NCBI GenBank assembly: GCA_015501605.1
Contig: JADNRZ010000016.1
Coordinates: 62,001 to 126,000, forward strand
Origin: Panaeolus papilionaceus
Taxonomy: Eukaryota > Basidiomycota > Agaricomycetes > Agaricales
DNA length: 64,000 nt
Direction of reading: 5' to 3'
The notes beneath the pieces were generated by a model. It was given only the letters and a program-made list of their open reading frames with translations. It was not told where the DNA came from and did no database searches. The translations under genes were made by a program, and so were the position numbers. Positions 11,788-24,369 of this stretch are shown in pieces; the first letter of the stretch is position 1, and the number at the start of each line of letters is the position of its first letter.

Positions 11788-12059
11788 CAGAATGAAGCAG
11801 TAGGTGGTAAGTGCGAAGGGGAGTGTTGGTGAGTTGAGGTCAAGATGGATGGATGAGCGAGAAAAGCACAGCACACCAAATAAGGCTGCTTTTGTCTGAC
11901 CTGCATGAGTCGGCCTCATGCTGATTGGGCGATGACATGAATAATATTTAATTTAAAACCCATTGATAGGCCTGATATACTCTGTCACGAAATACAAAAA
12001 CCCAAAATCGACGCCTAGGTCCCCGTTAAAGTTCAAGTTGCCTTGATATCACCCTCTCA
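11788..12059. other. Spacer between GTPase A and module C
   Basis: Shared 5' flank of the GTPase copies (minus strand). It includes short open segments in copies A, B, C and D (for example FALTTYCFI just upstream of the start), so the true start could lie farther upstream. No separate gene supported. Confidence 0.4.
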
Positions 12060-13130
12060 GCACTACATCTCCTAGCGTCTCCCCCTCCTGCTCGCCTTGC
12101 CCCTCAACCTCAACTTCCTTACCCAACGCCGAGGAAGACACTGAGACCGAAGAGGAAGAAGATGGAGAGGGAGAGGGGAAGGACGAAAACCTCTCAACAA
12201 CCTCAAAAGCACCCCTCCCAGCATCCACCCACTTCTCCCAGTTCTCAACCGACCGAGACTGCGGAGACTGTTCAATGTGGATGATGTCGCCTCTTGCTCC
12301 CTACTCTCTTCCATTTCGGTGCTGCTTGTCGTGTCGGGGATTCGGGGATTGATGTCATCGTAAATGCCAGAGTTCATCTCGTCAGATCCTCCGAGGTAAG
12401 ATGATTCGAATCGAAGCCCATCCCTCCCCACCCTCGCCTCCGTCCAACATACCTCCCCCCTCTCGACACCATTTATATAGCGCCCGACTACGTTCTTCGT
12501 AGCTGTGAGGATGCAGGGAGATGTGGCAGAGGTTGAGATTGAATATCGTCCCTCCTCGTCCCTTTTCTGTTTGCCTTGCTTTCGCTGCCTATTCCCTTGT
12601 CTCTAACATCGACTTCTTCTCGTCGGCTTGCGGTAGGGTGAGGAGAAAGGGATAATGAGATATGGGGGAAGAGGAGAAGAAAGGTGACGAAGAGGGATGA
12701 GTACAGGCGCTTGATAGATTGTGGACGTGGAGAGGTGTAAAATGCGATTGAATGAGGTGATGAACTTGTTCATCATCATCGTGGAATATTAACCATGTAT
12801 TCATTGATTGATTCGCACCAACATCACAATATACAACCAGTATAAAACGACGCACCTATTCCCGTTGAAATAAATACATCATCCCTAACACACGTCCTCT
12901 CTTTTCCTATGGAACTTGGGCGCACTTTGAAGGTGGACAACTGTGCGGCGGGGCGTATTGCCAGGCGTGGATTTGTAGAAAGGTGGTGAAGAATGGCTCT
13001 TTGGGTTCAGAGGGGGGTTAGAATACTTAGATGATTTAAGATCTTGGTTCTGTTTGAATCGAGATAGAGAGAGGGGGAGGGAGAGAAAGAGAGAAAGAAC
13101 AAGAAAATAGGGGAGGTGAGGAAGAGGTAG
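12060..13130 (-). pseudogene. Module C fragment after GTPase A
   Basis: Minus-strand module in head-to-tail order with the GTPase (module C upstream). Recognisable: ILTATKNVVGRYINGVE (about 12,460-12,510), a GRDGLRFESSYLGGSDEMN segment (about 12,370-12,430), an acidic/Ser stretch, NWEKWVDAGRGAFEVVERF-like residues (about 12,185-12,245), then ALGKEVEVEGQGEQEGE (about 12,075-12,130) and LYFVTEY further down. Splice-like GGTATGTTGGA follows GVERG. The product is unknown. It could be the N-terminal part of the same ancestral gene as the GTPase, since the two always occur in this order; no splice chain proves it. Confidence 0.4.
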
Positions 13131-13478
13131 AGACCTAAAAATAGCTACATACGTCATTATGCACCCGATGATTTGGCATCCAATAATTCCCCCTGACCCC
13201 CTATGCTTCACATAGATATAGAAAATAGTTGACAGTCTACCAGGTTCAACTACAAGGATATAATCATGATCATGGAGGGAGCCGGCATGACTGAGGCTTG
13301 CGATGAATGAGTGACTGTCGGTGATGGAATATGAGTGATGGCATCCGTGGCCTGTCTACTCCAGTTGGAATTGATCTCTTCTTCTTCCTTGACGTCCACC
13401 ATCACCACACGAAAAGACGACTAATTTTATTTATTTCATGCTCTGGGCTTTTACTTAACCTGAAAAAGGGGTATTATG
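13131..13478. promoter_or_regulatory. Shared divergent 5' region between module C and unit 2
   Basis: About 350 bp conserved ahead of units 2, 4, 6 and 8 (also 25,441, 38,621 and 51,641). It contains ATGATCATGATCATGGAGGG-like palindromic TGATCATGATCA, a CACCATCACCACACGA stretch, and TTTTATTTATTTCATGCTCT about 50-60 bases before the TFIIIC-like ATG. The position suggests an old bidirectional promoter and 5' leader. This is inference from conservation and place only. Confidence 0.4.
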
Positions 13479-16400
13479 ATGGACTTAGACAACGATATCG
13501 TTGGTACGCCTCTTCTCATCACGATTTTCAATGCTCACTCGTCGTTGTTTTTCTCCTTGTGCATACATTGGAACCCCAACGCTCTCTCCGATCCTGCGTC
13601 AGAGTAATCCGACTCTGACTGTTACTTGGGTTCGGGTTCGAATCAAGGCGCGATGAGTCTGACGAAATGTCGAGTGAGGAAGGCAGAGAGGTAGAAGTAG
13701 GAGCGCAGGATGAAATGGAGGGTGATTTTGAGTATGTGTTTTAGTCCTTTTCCCTTCCTTTCCTCTCTCTTTGTTTTCTGCGCTTTCTGCTCACTTTCTC
13801 TTCCATATTCCTCTTTCTTTCTCCCATTACCTTTAATTCACCCTATCCATACATTAGATAAAATAAAACAACACCAACTAACCTTCCAGCCCACAGATGC
13901 CGCTTCCATCATCCTCGCATCGATGTGTTGGACCACTCGGTACTGTTCTTCGAGATTACGGACGCATATTTCGAGAAGGAGATTTATGAGGGTGATATAT
14001 GAGCTTTTGGAGGGAGATGTGGCGGTGAGTATGAGGTTTTTTGGTTTCTTGTTTACCTTTCTCTTCCCTGTATCTTTTTCTGCTATCGTTACTTTCCTCT
14101 ACCCGATCTTGTCTTTTATTGCTACGTCGCCCATTCCTCGTCGACACTTTCTTTTTCTCCTCCCTCTTCCTCTTTCGTTTCCTCATGTATTGAAGAAAGC
14201 TGAAACTAACACCCTCCCCTTTATGCTCTCTAGACAAGCTGCGTATACGTCCTCATGCAAACAGCAGTGTGCATGAGGAATATAGGCGAGTTGAGGTATG
14301 CAGCGGAGGTTTATGAGCATGGTGAGTGGATTTATTAGTTTTTGGGTTTGGAACTTGCGGTGTTGCTTTCGTTCCGCGGTGATTTTTTGAAGGGCTTTGC
14401 GCTACCTCCTCTCCCTTTTCTTTTTCTTGAATTGTGTTCCGTGCTGCGGGGATTGTAAACCCAACGTCATTTATCCCGCTTCCCTTCCCTTCCTTCCCTG
14501 CGTTATTTTACTATTTTTTCGCCTTCATCTCACTTCCCTCTGATTTGATTCAATTTCGTTTGAGGGTTTTTATGCTTTGCACGCTTGGGATCTCTATGTT
14601 ATATTTTCATTGGTTGATCTCTGCTGTATGCTCTTCATTGGTTTGTTCATGGACTCTCTGTAGTTTGAGAGGTCGTCGTAGTTTGTCGCCTTTCGGGATA
14701 TATCTACTTTGTCCATTTCGTTCTCGTCATGTTTTTCGTTCCGCTAACTACTTTTTAACTACATTATGCATCGCAGACCCTACCAACAACGACGCGCAAA
14801 TAAAATTGGCGGAGATTTTATGAGATATCAGGCGAGACGAGGAAGGCGTTGAAGTTGCTGTATGAAGGTGTGTTCTCCTCGTTCTGTCTCTCTTTCCATC
14901 TTGATCTTACTCATATCCATCACAGTCATCCATTCTCGCAAAACCGCAAAACCACCACTGGTCCTACCGGCACCCCGTCCCCTCAACCACCGAAGACCCA
15001 ACCACTACTTCCCTGTTCGCCGAAGAGAAACCCCTGAATGCTTCTAAAGCCGAATCGGGACTGGCAGGGGCGAAAGTAAGGTTGACAATGGTGCAGTTGA
15101 GCACTGGAGGCGAAGAAGGAGGACGTGCTGTGAGGTTTTGGAGGGAATTTTAAGGGAGGTTGATGGCGTTGGAGAAGTAGGCTAGGAAGGAGGAGGGGGA
15201 GGGATAACAGACAAGAGTAATGAGAGGGAGAGTGGATGATGGAAGCTGAGAAGTTGGTTAATATGCTTAGAGAGACGAGAAATTTGATTTTGACAAGTCG
15301 GGTGGGTATGTTTCAGTCTTCGTTTTTGTTCCTTTCAAAAACAAAGCATCACTAACGAACTTGCGACGTCCTTGAACAGTCTAAACCCTTCACTGGCATG
15401 TTCCCCTGTAGTTGGAGAAGACACGTGGAGACGGAAGCGTAGAAAGATAGGATGGCAGATCGATTGCAGCTTGATATTGGTGAGTTGTTTCCTCCTTCCC
15501 TCCTTCTCTTCGTGTCCTTTTTCTTTCACAATAAGGAAAAAAAATGCCATATGCTAACTGAAATATCTATCCATATAGAATAAGACTCCCTCGCCCGACG
15601 AAATGCCACATCGGCGGGTGTGACGGTGTTTAGAGGTGTTTCGTTTGGTGACTGGTTGAGGTTTACGTCGGTGGTCTGTTTTTCTTTTTCGCTTTCCTCC
15701 TCGATCTCGCACCTACACTAACTCATGCTTTTGCAGTACTGCTTTATCCCAACAAACGAGGCCAAGACGATGTCGCTGAGGAAATTCTGCAGCATACCAT
15801 CATTTCAGACACATGCTGACCACAAGGCCAGCGAAATGCAATTCGTATCGCATAGATCAGTACGTGTATTTTCTGTGTTATCCTCTTTCCTCTCGCTCAC
15901 GTACAGCATGCAGCATCCTCGCTGAACGACCCGATGTCGTTGTCAAACAAGCCTGCAAATGCATCAAGCAACAACAATTCAAAAACAAGCTTCCTATGGT
16001 CCTCTTCGCCTCTCTCGCGAGCGGGTTTAAACTCACAGATGACTTCATCACGCCGATATTGTAAAAGCATTTCTTCAGGGAGATGACACGTTCGGATGTG
16101 GCTGTGAAGAGCCCCGGGATTTTGGGGTGGAATAGGTTGAATAGACGGAATGCGGCTACTGCGACCACGGGTACTGCGGGCAAGAAGACTGAGGATGGGG
16201 ATGAAGAAGAGGATGATGACGATGATGAGATGCCTGCGCCAACGACAGGTGGGGGTGGGGTGACAGTGACAGTGACGGCGATTGTGGATGGCGCACCTAG
16301 GATTCTGACGAAAGAGAACCCTGTCGTGGTTGCGATATACGGGCAGATTTGTTTTGCTGCAAAGAGTTATCTGTGAGTTTCCTCCTCTGCCTAAATTACT

Positions 16401-16645
16401 CGTTATCCTTCATCTCTAATTCAACGCAATCTATAATCCAGTCTACTTCCCCAACAACCCCATGATCTGCCTTTGTCTTGCCACCGCCTCAATAGATCGA
16501 GCCATGCAGTGTCAATCCAACAACCGAATCCACCTCGCTGTGCAGGCGATGGCGTTCTTGACCAAATACCGCAAATGCGGGGAGCGACGACGGTGGGGGT
16601 GAGGGAGGTGGTGTATAATTTTGGGAGGACGTTTCATCGGCTTTT
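13479..16645 (+). pseudogene. TFIIIC tau131/Sfc4-like pseudogene, unit 2
   Basis: Starts MDLDNDIV at 13,479 (a preceding in-frame ATG at 13,476 is possible) and continues WNPNALSDPASE after a short intron. A TAA (about 13,604) and further lesions cut the acidic N-terminal tail. The VLDHSVLFFEITDAYFE exon (13,920) ends in a frameshift at GDIYEL. From 14,400 to the end it is almost identical to window positions 1-2,237, sharing their lesions: the AEIL stop near 14,819, the 1-nt loss near 15,756 and TAA near 16,061. It ends abruptly at about 16,645 with the same fusion to module C as unit 0. Confidence 0.87.
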
Positions 16646-17330
16646 CCCAGTTCTCACCCAACCAAGACCGCAGGGGTGGATGAAGTCGCCTCTAGTGACT
16701 TTGTTCTCTTGATCGTCGTAGCTTCTGCGCTTCGTATTGTCATAAATGCCAGGCCTCGAGTCGGCATCGTGAATACCCAGCGTCGAGTCATTGTAGCTTT
16801 CTGCCTGTGACGATTTGAATACAAGTGAATCCCGTCCACCCCCGGCCCCCTCCGACACACCTTCCCTCTCAACACCATTTCTATAGAACCCGACAACGTT
16901 TTTCGTAGCTGTGAGCATGCACGGCAAGGTGTCGGGGGTTGAGATTGTGTACTCTTTCTCCTTTGCTTCTTTTGCTCTCCCTTCGACTTTGTTCTTCCAT
17001 TCCACATCTACTCCGCTTTTACTTTCCACTTCGTCTCGCTGAGGAGGAGGGATGAGGGAATGGGGTAGAGCAAGTAGAGAAGACAGGTGAATAGAGGCAC
17101 TTGATAGCCCGTATACCGTGGGGTGTAAAACGCGATTGAGGGTGGTGAAGAGCCTGCGAAACAGAAACAGATTCTATACGCATATTCATAACGATAACTC
17201 TTTTCTCTGATGAATGTACAAGGTCCTCAAACTCGACGAGTATGACATCAAAATCCGCCCTCGGGATCTCAGAGAACTTACTACGGATCATTACCAGTGA
17301 TACAAAAGTGTATACACTAGAGCGACACAA
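16646..17330 (-). pseudogene. Module C fragment (alpha type) after unit 2
   Basis: Sister of the 2,238-2,924 copy. The minus strand shows LTATKNVVGFYRNGVE, an Asp/Ser-rich stretch with SRPGIYDNTKRRSYDDQ, TRGDFIHP, and an upstream piece SKFSEIPRADFDVILVEFED. The GDFIHIEQ block has lost several residues and the NWEKW signature is truncated by the fusion. No function recognised. Confidence 0.4.
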
Positions 17331-18215
17331 ATGATGAAATTGGCCAAAACAATTTCTTATCCCTGAGGTATATGCGTGCGGAAGAAGATCGTCACGACAC
17401 TGCGCCTATGAAACCTCGATCACACGCCTATCACAGACCAAGCCGAGATCGAGCGTTCCTCTCGCCATGCCAGAGTGATCTGCCTCCCCAAAGGAGCCCT
17501 TTTCAACTAACATGGAGCTGTTAACAATTCAAACCATGCGGCACCAACGCGCAAAAGGGTAAAATGCATAGAGATCAGACTGATTACACCACAACCTTGT
17601 AGAAACTGGAGGCACGCGCTGATGTCTGACGACATGCTGCGCACATCCCTGGTTTGGGGCTCTCCAGCCAAAGGTTTTGCTGGACTGTTGATATGTAAAA
17701 GTAGCGCCTGTTATCCCCTATTTTTTCTTTTTTTGTTTCTATATTTTTCCGTTTACTTACACCTATAGTCGCATCAGCGCTTCTTTCACGCGTTACACGC
17801 TCTTGATCTCTGCAGATTCGAGCTTCTTTCGATTTCCATCTATTTCCAATGTTTTATATATAGCATGTGGGTAATTTACAGTAAATACAAGAACATTTCA
17901 GGACCTCAGTTCGTATTGTGTTCGTTCTTGTCTATCGTCGTGGTCGGGTGCCTGTGAGCACCTTCGTCTGGGTTTATCTTCGTTGTTTTCGTCGTCCTTG
18001 TCTTCGCCTCTGCTCACCTCACGCTCACTTCCCCTTCTCTATCCTTCAACCCTCTCACATATTGACCCCACAAACTTATACCATGCATTCCTACCTTCCT
18101 TTCCATCCCGTCTCCTTGTCCACATCCGAAACCCCTATCACACCATCACCCTCACAATGACATACCTTTCACCAAGTTCTCCCCACGTACACATCGATTG
18201 AAAAATTTGGGATAA
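17331..18215. other. Gene-free repeat block (sister of 2,925-3,810)
   Basis: Same layout as the earlier block, with scattered substitutions and small indels. CT-rich leader-like runs at about 18,000-18,180. No gene supported. Confidence 0.5.
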
Positions 18216-19130
18216 GAGACGAATGATGAATCATGCCGAACAAATATCCAGAATGAAAGAGAAGCATTCAAGCAAGAATTGGGAAATCAAGCGCCTGATG
18301 TGTTCGAATCCTTCCCTAGGAAAAGAGCCAACGCCAATCGCCTCATCCCCAGATTCCGCACTTAACGCAGACCCCACTGCAGAAGAAGGAGAGGACGCAG
18401 CGAAAGAGGAAAAGAAATCTGAGGGAGAAGGCTAAGACTGCTTAAAAACCTCAACAGCACCCTCACGGCATTGACTTCCCCCAGTTTCCACCGAATGAGA
18501 ACGCAACAACTGTTCGATGTGAATGAATGGACCTCTAGTAAGAACATCTATCAATCCTATGTTGCCTCCCCCACCTTCGCCATCCCAGTCGTCCGAAGAT
18601 TTCATTGCCGCGTAATCGAAAGAAACCCAATGCTGAGACTGAGAGCGCATCCAGAAAACAGGAGACAATGTTGATGGAGAGGTGATGGCAAACGAGAGGT
18701 GGTGACAAGTCCCGTCCCATCCTGCCCTCACTCCACTCCAACATACCTCCTCCCCCTCTCGATTCCGTTTATATAGCGCCCAGCTAATTTCTTCATAGTT
18801 GTGAGGATTTGATAGCCTGTGGATGTGGGGAGGTGTAAAATGCGATGGAAGGAGGTGATGAGCCTCTTCATCGTCGTGCATCATCAACCATACTTCCATT
18901 CATAATTCAACACCAACATCACAGTATACAAACGACGCACCCAGTCCCGCCGAAATAAACACGTCATACCCAATACATGTTCTCTCTCTTTTCCTGTGGG
19001 ACAGTATATATGCGCACTTTGACGACGGACAACCATGCGGCTGGGCGTATTACCAGGCGTGGATTTGGAGAAAGGTGGTGAAGAAGGATTCTTTCTGTTC
19101 ATGATTAAAAGGGGGTTAGAATACTTAGAT
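18216..19130 (-). pseudogene. Module C fragment (beta type) after unit 2
   Basis: Sister of 3,811-4,700. It keeps 27 bp near 18,370-18,397 (DPTAEEGED in the plus frame) that the earlier copy lacks. ALYKRNREGEEVCW (about 18,750-18,800) and VETGGSQCREGAVEVFKQ (about 18,435-18,490) are readable. The last 250 bp are nearly identical to 4,450-4,700. Function unknown. Confidence 0.4.
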
Positions 19131-19428
19131 TAGTCAAGGTCTCGGTTGTGTTTGAATCAAGATAGAGAGGTGGGAGAGAGAGAACGAGAGAGAACGAGAA
19201 ATAGGGGAGGTGAGGAAGGGGAAGGAGATTTAAAAATAGCTAACTACGTCATGATCATGGAATCAGTGACTGTCCCTCACGGTGATGCCATCAACGGAAC
19301 GTGCCTCGCCACGGAATTATGCTTGGTCTCGTTCTTCCTTGCTTCTTCTCGACGTCCACCACCACCTCCACCACTGCGACTACTAATCCTATTTATTCTA
19401 TGCTCTGACTGGAAGTTGAACCGTGAAA
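19131..19428. promoter_or_regulatory. 5' region of unit 3 with the empty insertion site
   Basis: Begins with a GA-rich tract (GAGAGAGAACGAGAGAGAAC). It includes the uninterrupted CGACGTCCACCACCACCTCC at 19,350-19,370, the unoccupied counterpart of the 4,934-6,996 insertion. It is the leader equivalent of the other units but of the unit 1/3 subtype. Confidence 0.55.
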
Positions 19429-22400
19429 ATGAGTATTATGAAAGATCTAGATGATATTGTCAGTACACTTTCTCCTCACTATGCTTTACACAGTACACTC
19501 ATCATTTATTTTTTCTTCTGCATAGATTAGGAACCCCAACTCACTCTCTGATCCTGCATCTGGGGCATCCGAATCTGTCTCTGAACTGGAATTAGGGAGG
19601 AGTGAGAGGGGTGAGTCTAAAAAACGAGAGTGAGGAGGGAGGAGAGGTGTAAGTGAGAGGGCAGGATGGAGGGTCTGTCTTGGGCGTTTCTCTTTCTCTC
19701 TCTCTTTATCTTCGTTGAAAGGTTAGTCCTAGCCTTTGCTCTTTTTCCTTCTCTCTTTTCCTTGTTTTCTTTGAATTTTGTTTTTTTTTAAAAAGTGACA
19801 TTATTAACTAACACACCGCACCTAGTATTACTCCTCCTTCATCCTCGCGTCAGATGTGTTGGACTATTCGGCCCTATTCCTCAAGATGCGGATGCATATT
19901 TTGAGAAAGAGATGCATTGAGGATACGACGGCGATATACGAGCTTTTGGTGGGGCGATCTTGCGGTGAGTTGAGAGTTTTATTTCGTGTCGTCGTTGTCA
20001 ACCCATTTCCTGCACTCCTGACTTTACTTTATATTACTTTTCTACGTGTTTCATTTCTCCTCTGTTTTCTCCACTTCCCTCCTCCTCTCCCCCAATGCTT
20101 GTAATTTCATTGCTTTACTTCGCCCATTCCTCATTGAGGCTTTTTTCTTACTTTTCTGTGGTCTCTTTTCTTTCATCCCCCTTTTCTCTCGTCCTCTCTT
20201 TTCTCTCCCCTGCTCTCTCTCCCATTTCACATACTCTGAAAGAAGGCCAAACTGATAAAACCACCAGACTAGTGGCGTCTAGGTTCAATATAGGAGGGTT
20301 GAGGGATGCGGCAGATGTATATGAGCATGGTGAGTTGGTCTTCTCGCATCTCGTTTGTAGACATGCAGCCTTTATACCCTTGTTCAACCATTCTTTCATG
20401 TTTTCATGCACCGTGGGCTTGTCTCATAGTGGCGACTTATTTCTAGCCATGCTTTTAAAAACTGGTTACAAGTCGTTATTTCCCTAACCCTCTTTCGTTC
20501 CTCGTCATTTGTGCCCCCTCTTTCTCGCCATATTTGATTTTGCATTCCTCCCGCGATTTTTTATTCTTCTTCTTTCATTCCCTCCCATTATTTACACTGC
20601 TAACCACGTCTAAACCGACAGGATGCGTCGCTGATCCAACTAACGATGCAAAAATGATATTGGCAGGGATATCTGAGATATGAGGCGACACCAGGCGGGC
20701 GTTGGGTTCGGTGTAGGAAGGTGTGTTCTCCTCAATTTCTTCTTTCCCTTTTTTCCTGTTTATCTTACTTGCGCGCTTCACAGTCATCGATTCTCGCAAA
20801 ACACGCAAAAACACCTCTGGTCCCACGTCCCCTGTGGTACCCCCGTTCCGTCAACCACTGAAGACCCAACCACCACCTCCCTATTCGCCGAAGACAAATC
20901 CCTAAATGCGTCTAAAGCCAAGGCTGGGGAGCGGGACGACAAAGCCAAGGTTGGCACTGGTGCAGTTGAGGGCATTGGAAGCAGAGAAGGAGCGGAAGCT
21001 TAGGACCGGGTGGAAGAGGAGGAGATAACGGGAATGAGAGAGAGAGTGGATGACGGAAGCTGAGAGGTTGAGTGACATGTTGAGAGTCCCCCGCAGTCGG
21101 ATGAGAAGACGCATCCGGACAGAGGCTGATGAGGATAGGATGGCGGATCGACTGCGGCTTGATATAGGTGGGTTGCGTTTCTTTCTCCCTTGCTTTCTCT
21201 CCCCCCTCCCTCTCTTCCTGTTACTTTCATAAGGAAAAAAATAGCATATACTGACGCAAAATACCCATCCATACAGAACAAGATACCCTCTCCGGGCAGA
21301 ATACCAAATGAGTGGCGGTTACTCTGTGGAGAGATGTTTCATTGGATGATTGGTTGACGCTGTTTCTGCAGGTATGTTGGTGGTTTTTTTAGCTTACATT
21401 TATTTCACAATCTCATACCCCATACTAACACGCCCTTTCAGAGTACTGTTTCATCTTGACAAAACGAGGGCAAGACGATGTCGCCGAAGAAATTCTGTGG
21501 CTTGTCACAGTATCCAACGCATATCAACCACAACATCGTCAAATTTAAATCTGTACCGCATTAATCAGTACGTGCCTTCCCTTTTTTTGTTCTCTTTCCC
21601 CCCTCACTCATGCAACCCACAGCATGCAGTATTCTCGCCGAGGGCCCCGACGTTGTCGTGGAACAAGTTCACAAACTCATCATGATGCGTCAATTCAACA
21701 ACAAACCTCTCAGGATCCTCCTTGCCTCTCTCGCGAGTGGGCTTGAACTCACGGATAGCTTTTTCACGTCGACGTTGCGGAAGCATTTGTTTAGGGAGAC
21801 GAAGCTTTCGGATATGGCTGTGAAGAACCCTGGGATACTGAGGTGGAATGGGTTGAATAGGCGGTATGCGGCGACTGCAACTACGTCAAGTGCTGCTAGG
21901 AAGAAGAGTGAAGATGGGGAAGAGGAGAAAGCCAATGACGAGACGCCTACGCCAACGATGGGAGGGGGTGAGCGACAGCAACAGCGGCGGCGAATGTGGA
22001 GAGGGCACCTAGGATTCCGACGAAAAAAAATCCTGTCATCGTTGCGATACATGGACAGATTTTCGTTGCTGCGAAGAGTTATCAAGGTGCCATTGTGAGT
22101 TTTCTCCCTCGTCTCAATTTCTTGTTACCACACATCCTAATCTACAATTCAGTCTACCCCTTACATGCCTACGACTATTACCCCAACAACCCCATGATTT
22201 GCCTCTGTCTCACTGTCGCCTCAATAGGGCAGGGCTATGAAGCGCCCATCCGACAACAGGCACCACCGCGTCGTGCAGGCGATGGCGTCCATGATGAAAT
22301 ACTGCAACTGCGGGGAACAACGACAGCAGGGGTGAGGGAGGCGGAGTATACTGTCAGGAGAACGTTTCCTCAGCTTGGGTTGTATTTGCATGCAGTGAAG

Positions 22401-22590
22401 CATTATGATGTGTCGGGGTTGGCTGGACAGGCGGGGGGTGAGTGGAATTCATTTACCCATTCACTTGTTTTCCGCTTCGCATTTTGAAATGACAATGATT
22501 ATATTCATAGAATGACTTGTTTGCGAGAGAAGCGACATTTACTTTGTCTTGTATTTGCGTCCTGTACTGTTGGCCGATATGTTTTTCACT
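19429..22590 (+). pseudogene. TFIIIC tau131/Sfc4-like pseudogene, unit 3
   Basis: Same subtype as unit 1. It shares the inserted A that gives TAG at 19,528-19,530 and the TGA in the DPTNDAKM TPR (near 20,680). The VYVLL exon is deleted, so the VLDYSALFLKM segment (19,857) is followed by GGLRDAADVYEHG (about 20,293). Its longest open stretch (21,610-22,098) covers AEGPDVVVEQVHKL, then FNNKPLRILLASLASGLELT, KHLFRETKLSDMAVKNPGIL, an acidic/Lys linker and the start of the MWRGHLGF frame shift. Later pieces are HAYDYYPNNPMICLCL (22,167), RTFPQLGLYLHAVKHYD (22,362) and a damaged final exon near 22,515. No continuous reading frame can be assembled. Confidence 0.87.
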
Positions 22591-22810
22591 TGCCTTCTCT
22601 CGTGCGCCTTGATTTTCGTTGGCCTCCCATAATAAATTGGTCTGTGACATGTACTCGAAATGAATGATATCATAATTGTGTTATCTTCGAAATAAAGGTT
22701 ACATCTATATATACATGTAGTATGCGATTAGTCCTGATGCTTAAAGTTCAAACTTGAATCAACAACATCGTTATAGCACCTGATGGAGAGAGACTTACAA
22801 TGATGGTGAC
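22591..22810. other. 3' spacer between unit 3 and GTPase B
   Basis: Equivalent of 10,256-10,489; no gene seen. Confidence 0.5.
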
Positions 22811-24113
22811 TCAGTCGGAAATTTTGTGCTTCGAAAGCTTGTTGCCCCACCCTTTTAATGTGTTGGTTGCCCTTGTGAAAATCCCTCCAGAGCGGGGTGT
22901 TGGGGCAGCAGGATCATTGGTTGGAGGCAAACTGGCAGGCTTGAGGGTGGCAGGAGGATTAGGTGGTGGTCCAAACTCATGCAACTCTTCCTCAAACTTG
23001 GTGAACAGTATCTGCACCTCTGCAAGTTGTGCAATCAAAACAGCCCTGAGTTTTTCATCTGATTGCTCTGTTGCCATCTGGAGCTCTGACTGAATGCTGG
23101 CTTGCTGCATTTGAAGGTCATGGATTCGTGTTTGGAGGTCATTGTAGATGTGTGAGGCGAATGGTGCAAGTCGAAGGGGAACATCAATTGAGTTCTGGAT
23201 GTTGAAAGTATTCCCCCAGCTTCGATCATAAGCATCATCTAAAATAGTAAGAGCCGACTCCTGAGTGTTGTGAAACTTGACAATGTCAGCTCCTTGGGCA
23301 ATGTAATCCTAATGGGTATGATGGGCATATAGTAAGGTTAATATCCTGAGAATATCCTGAGAGCAACATACCTTCCAAATCTCATTACGAAGCTGGCTGA
23401 AGTTTCCTTCTGCACGTCTCCTTGTGTTTTCATTCCAAATTGAGTCCCACATCGTGGAAACAACAGTGATGTTCCGTGCTGCCTTGGGCCCTGTCAATGC
23501 CTCGAAAGTCTGCAGGACCTGTCTTTGGCTTCCAGGCAAACGAGGGTTATTGATAGGAGTGTGATAAAGAATGTGGAAGTAATATAAATTTCTAGTATTG
23601 AAGTCAGCAAGTGCCTCTAAAGGTGTGACAACTGGAAATTACAGATTTGTTTGAATCATACGCTTTAACATGGAAACTATGCTCATCGCCGATATTTTAC
23701 TGTCAGCGAAGCCGGGCACATCCACTAAGTAAATGGGATACCCCGATGGCGTGACTGCATTTATAATTTGATATATTGATACAGATTGTGTGAACCCCTC
23801 CAGCTTATTGCTGGAGAGACCGAGTGAGGGGTCCGATGCGACTGCTTCTATGAACTACCCAGAAGATATTGAAGTTGACCAAAAATGGCGATGGTGATAC
23901 AACTCACACTACTCTTCCCTGACCCAGTCGGACCAAGTAGTCTATGTGTACAGGTATGAGTTGAAATCTCGGCATAGTATTATTGTGCATTTACACAAAT
24001 ACAATAAAACCATTAATCCCGTCAATCCCGAATTTTGAGACCCTTTCTACTGATACAGCTCCAAGAACCTTGATTTTCTTGAGCTTGGTTGCAAAATCCG
24101 GGATCGTAGACAT
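22811..24113 (-). pseudogene. Fungal P-loop GTPase, copy B (near-complete)
   Basis: Starts MSTIPDFATKLKKIKVLGAV at 24,113 and ends at TGA 22,811-22,813. The P-loop LLGPTGSGKSS is in a 34-nt exon near 23,905-23,938. FIEAVASDPSLGLSS and IYLVDVPGFADSKISAMSI follow at about 23,645-23,865. The TMWD block NITVVSTMWDSIWNENTRRR lies near 23,430-23,490. The tail has MQQASIQSELQMATEQSDEK and FTRATNTLKGWGNKLSKH. The tail frame that copy A has lost is intact here. TAA after MIQTNL (about 23,640) is the only clear break in the chain; it is shared by all copies and might mark an unrecognised intron. If spliced, the product would be about 400 residues. Confidence 0.75.
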
Positions 24114-24369
24114 CAGAATGAAGCAGTAGGTGGTAAGTGCGAAGGGGAGTGTTGATGAGTTGAAGTCAAGATGGATGGATGAGCGCACCGAACAAGGCTG
24201 CTTTTGTCGGACGTGCATGAGTCGGCCTCGTGGGGTTCTCGTGATTAGCCTTCATGCTGATTGGGTGATCATATAAATAGTCTTTAATTGAAAATTCATT
24301 AATTATGCCCAGATACCTGATCACGAAATATAAAAACCCAAAATCAACGCCGAGGTTCAAGTAGCCACT

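Noticed and set aside
12900..13130. CT/GA-rich tracts (GAGAGAGAACGAG) as a CRISPR-like or regulatory array
   Set aside because: Simple low-complexity sequence without regular repeats and spacers; typical of fungal 5' flanks.
13635..13645. GGTTCGAATCA, a pol III B-box-like sequence near a TFIIIC relic; also GGTTCGATTCA at 58,711
   Set aside because: No A box, tRNA fold or terminator at a sensible distance; the first is in the degenerate acidic exon and the second in a coding exon, so both are most likely chance.
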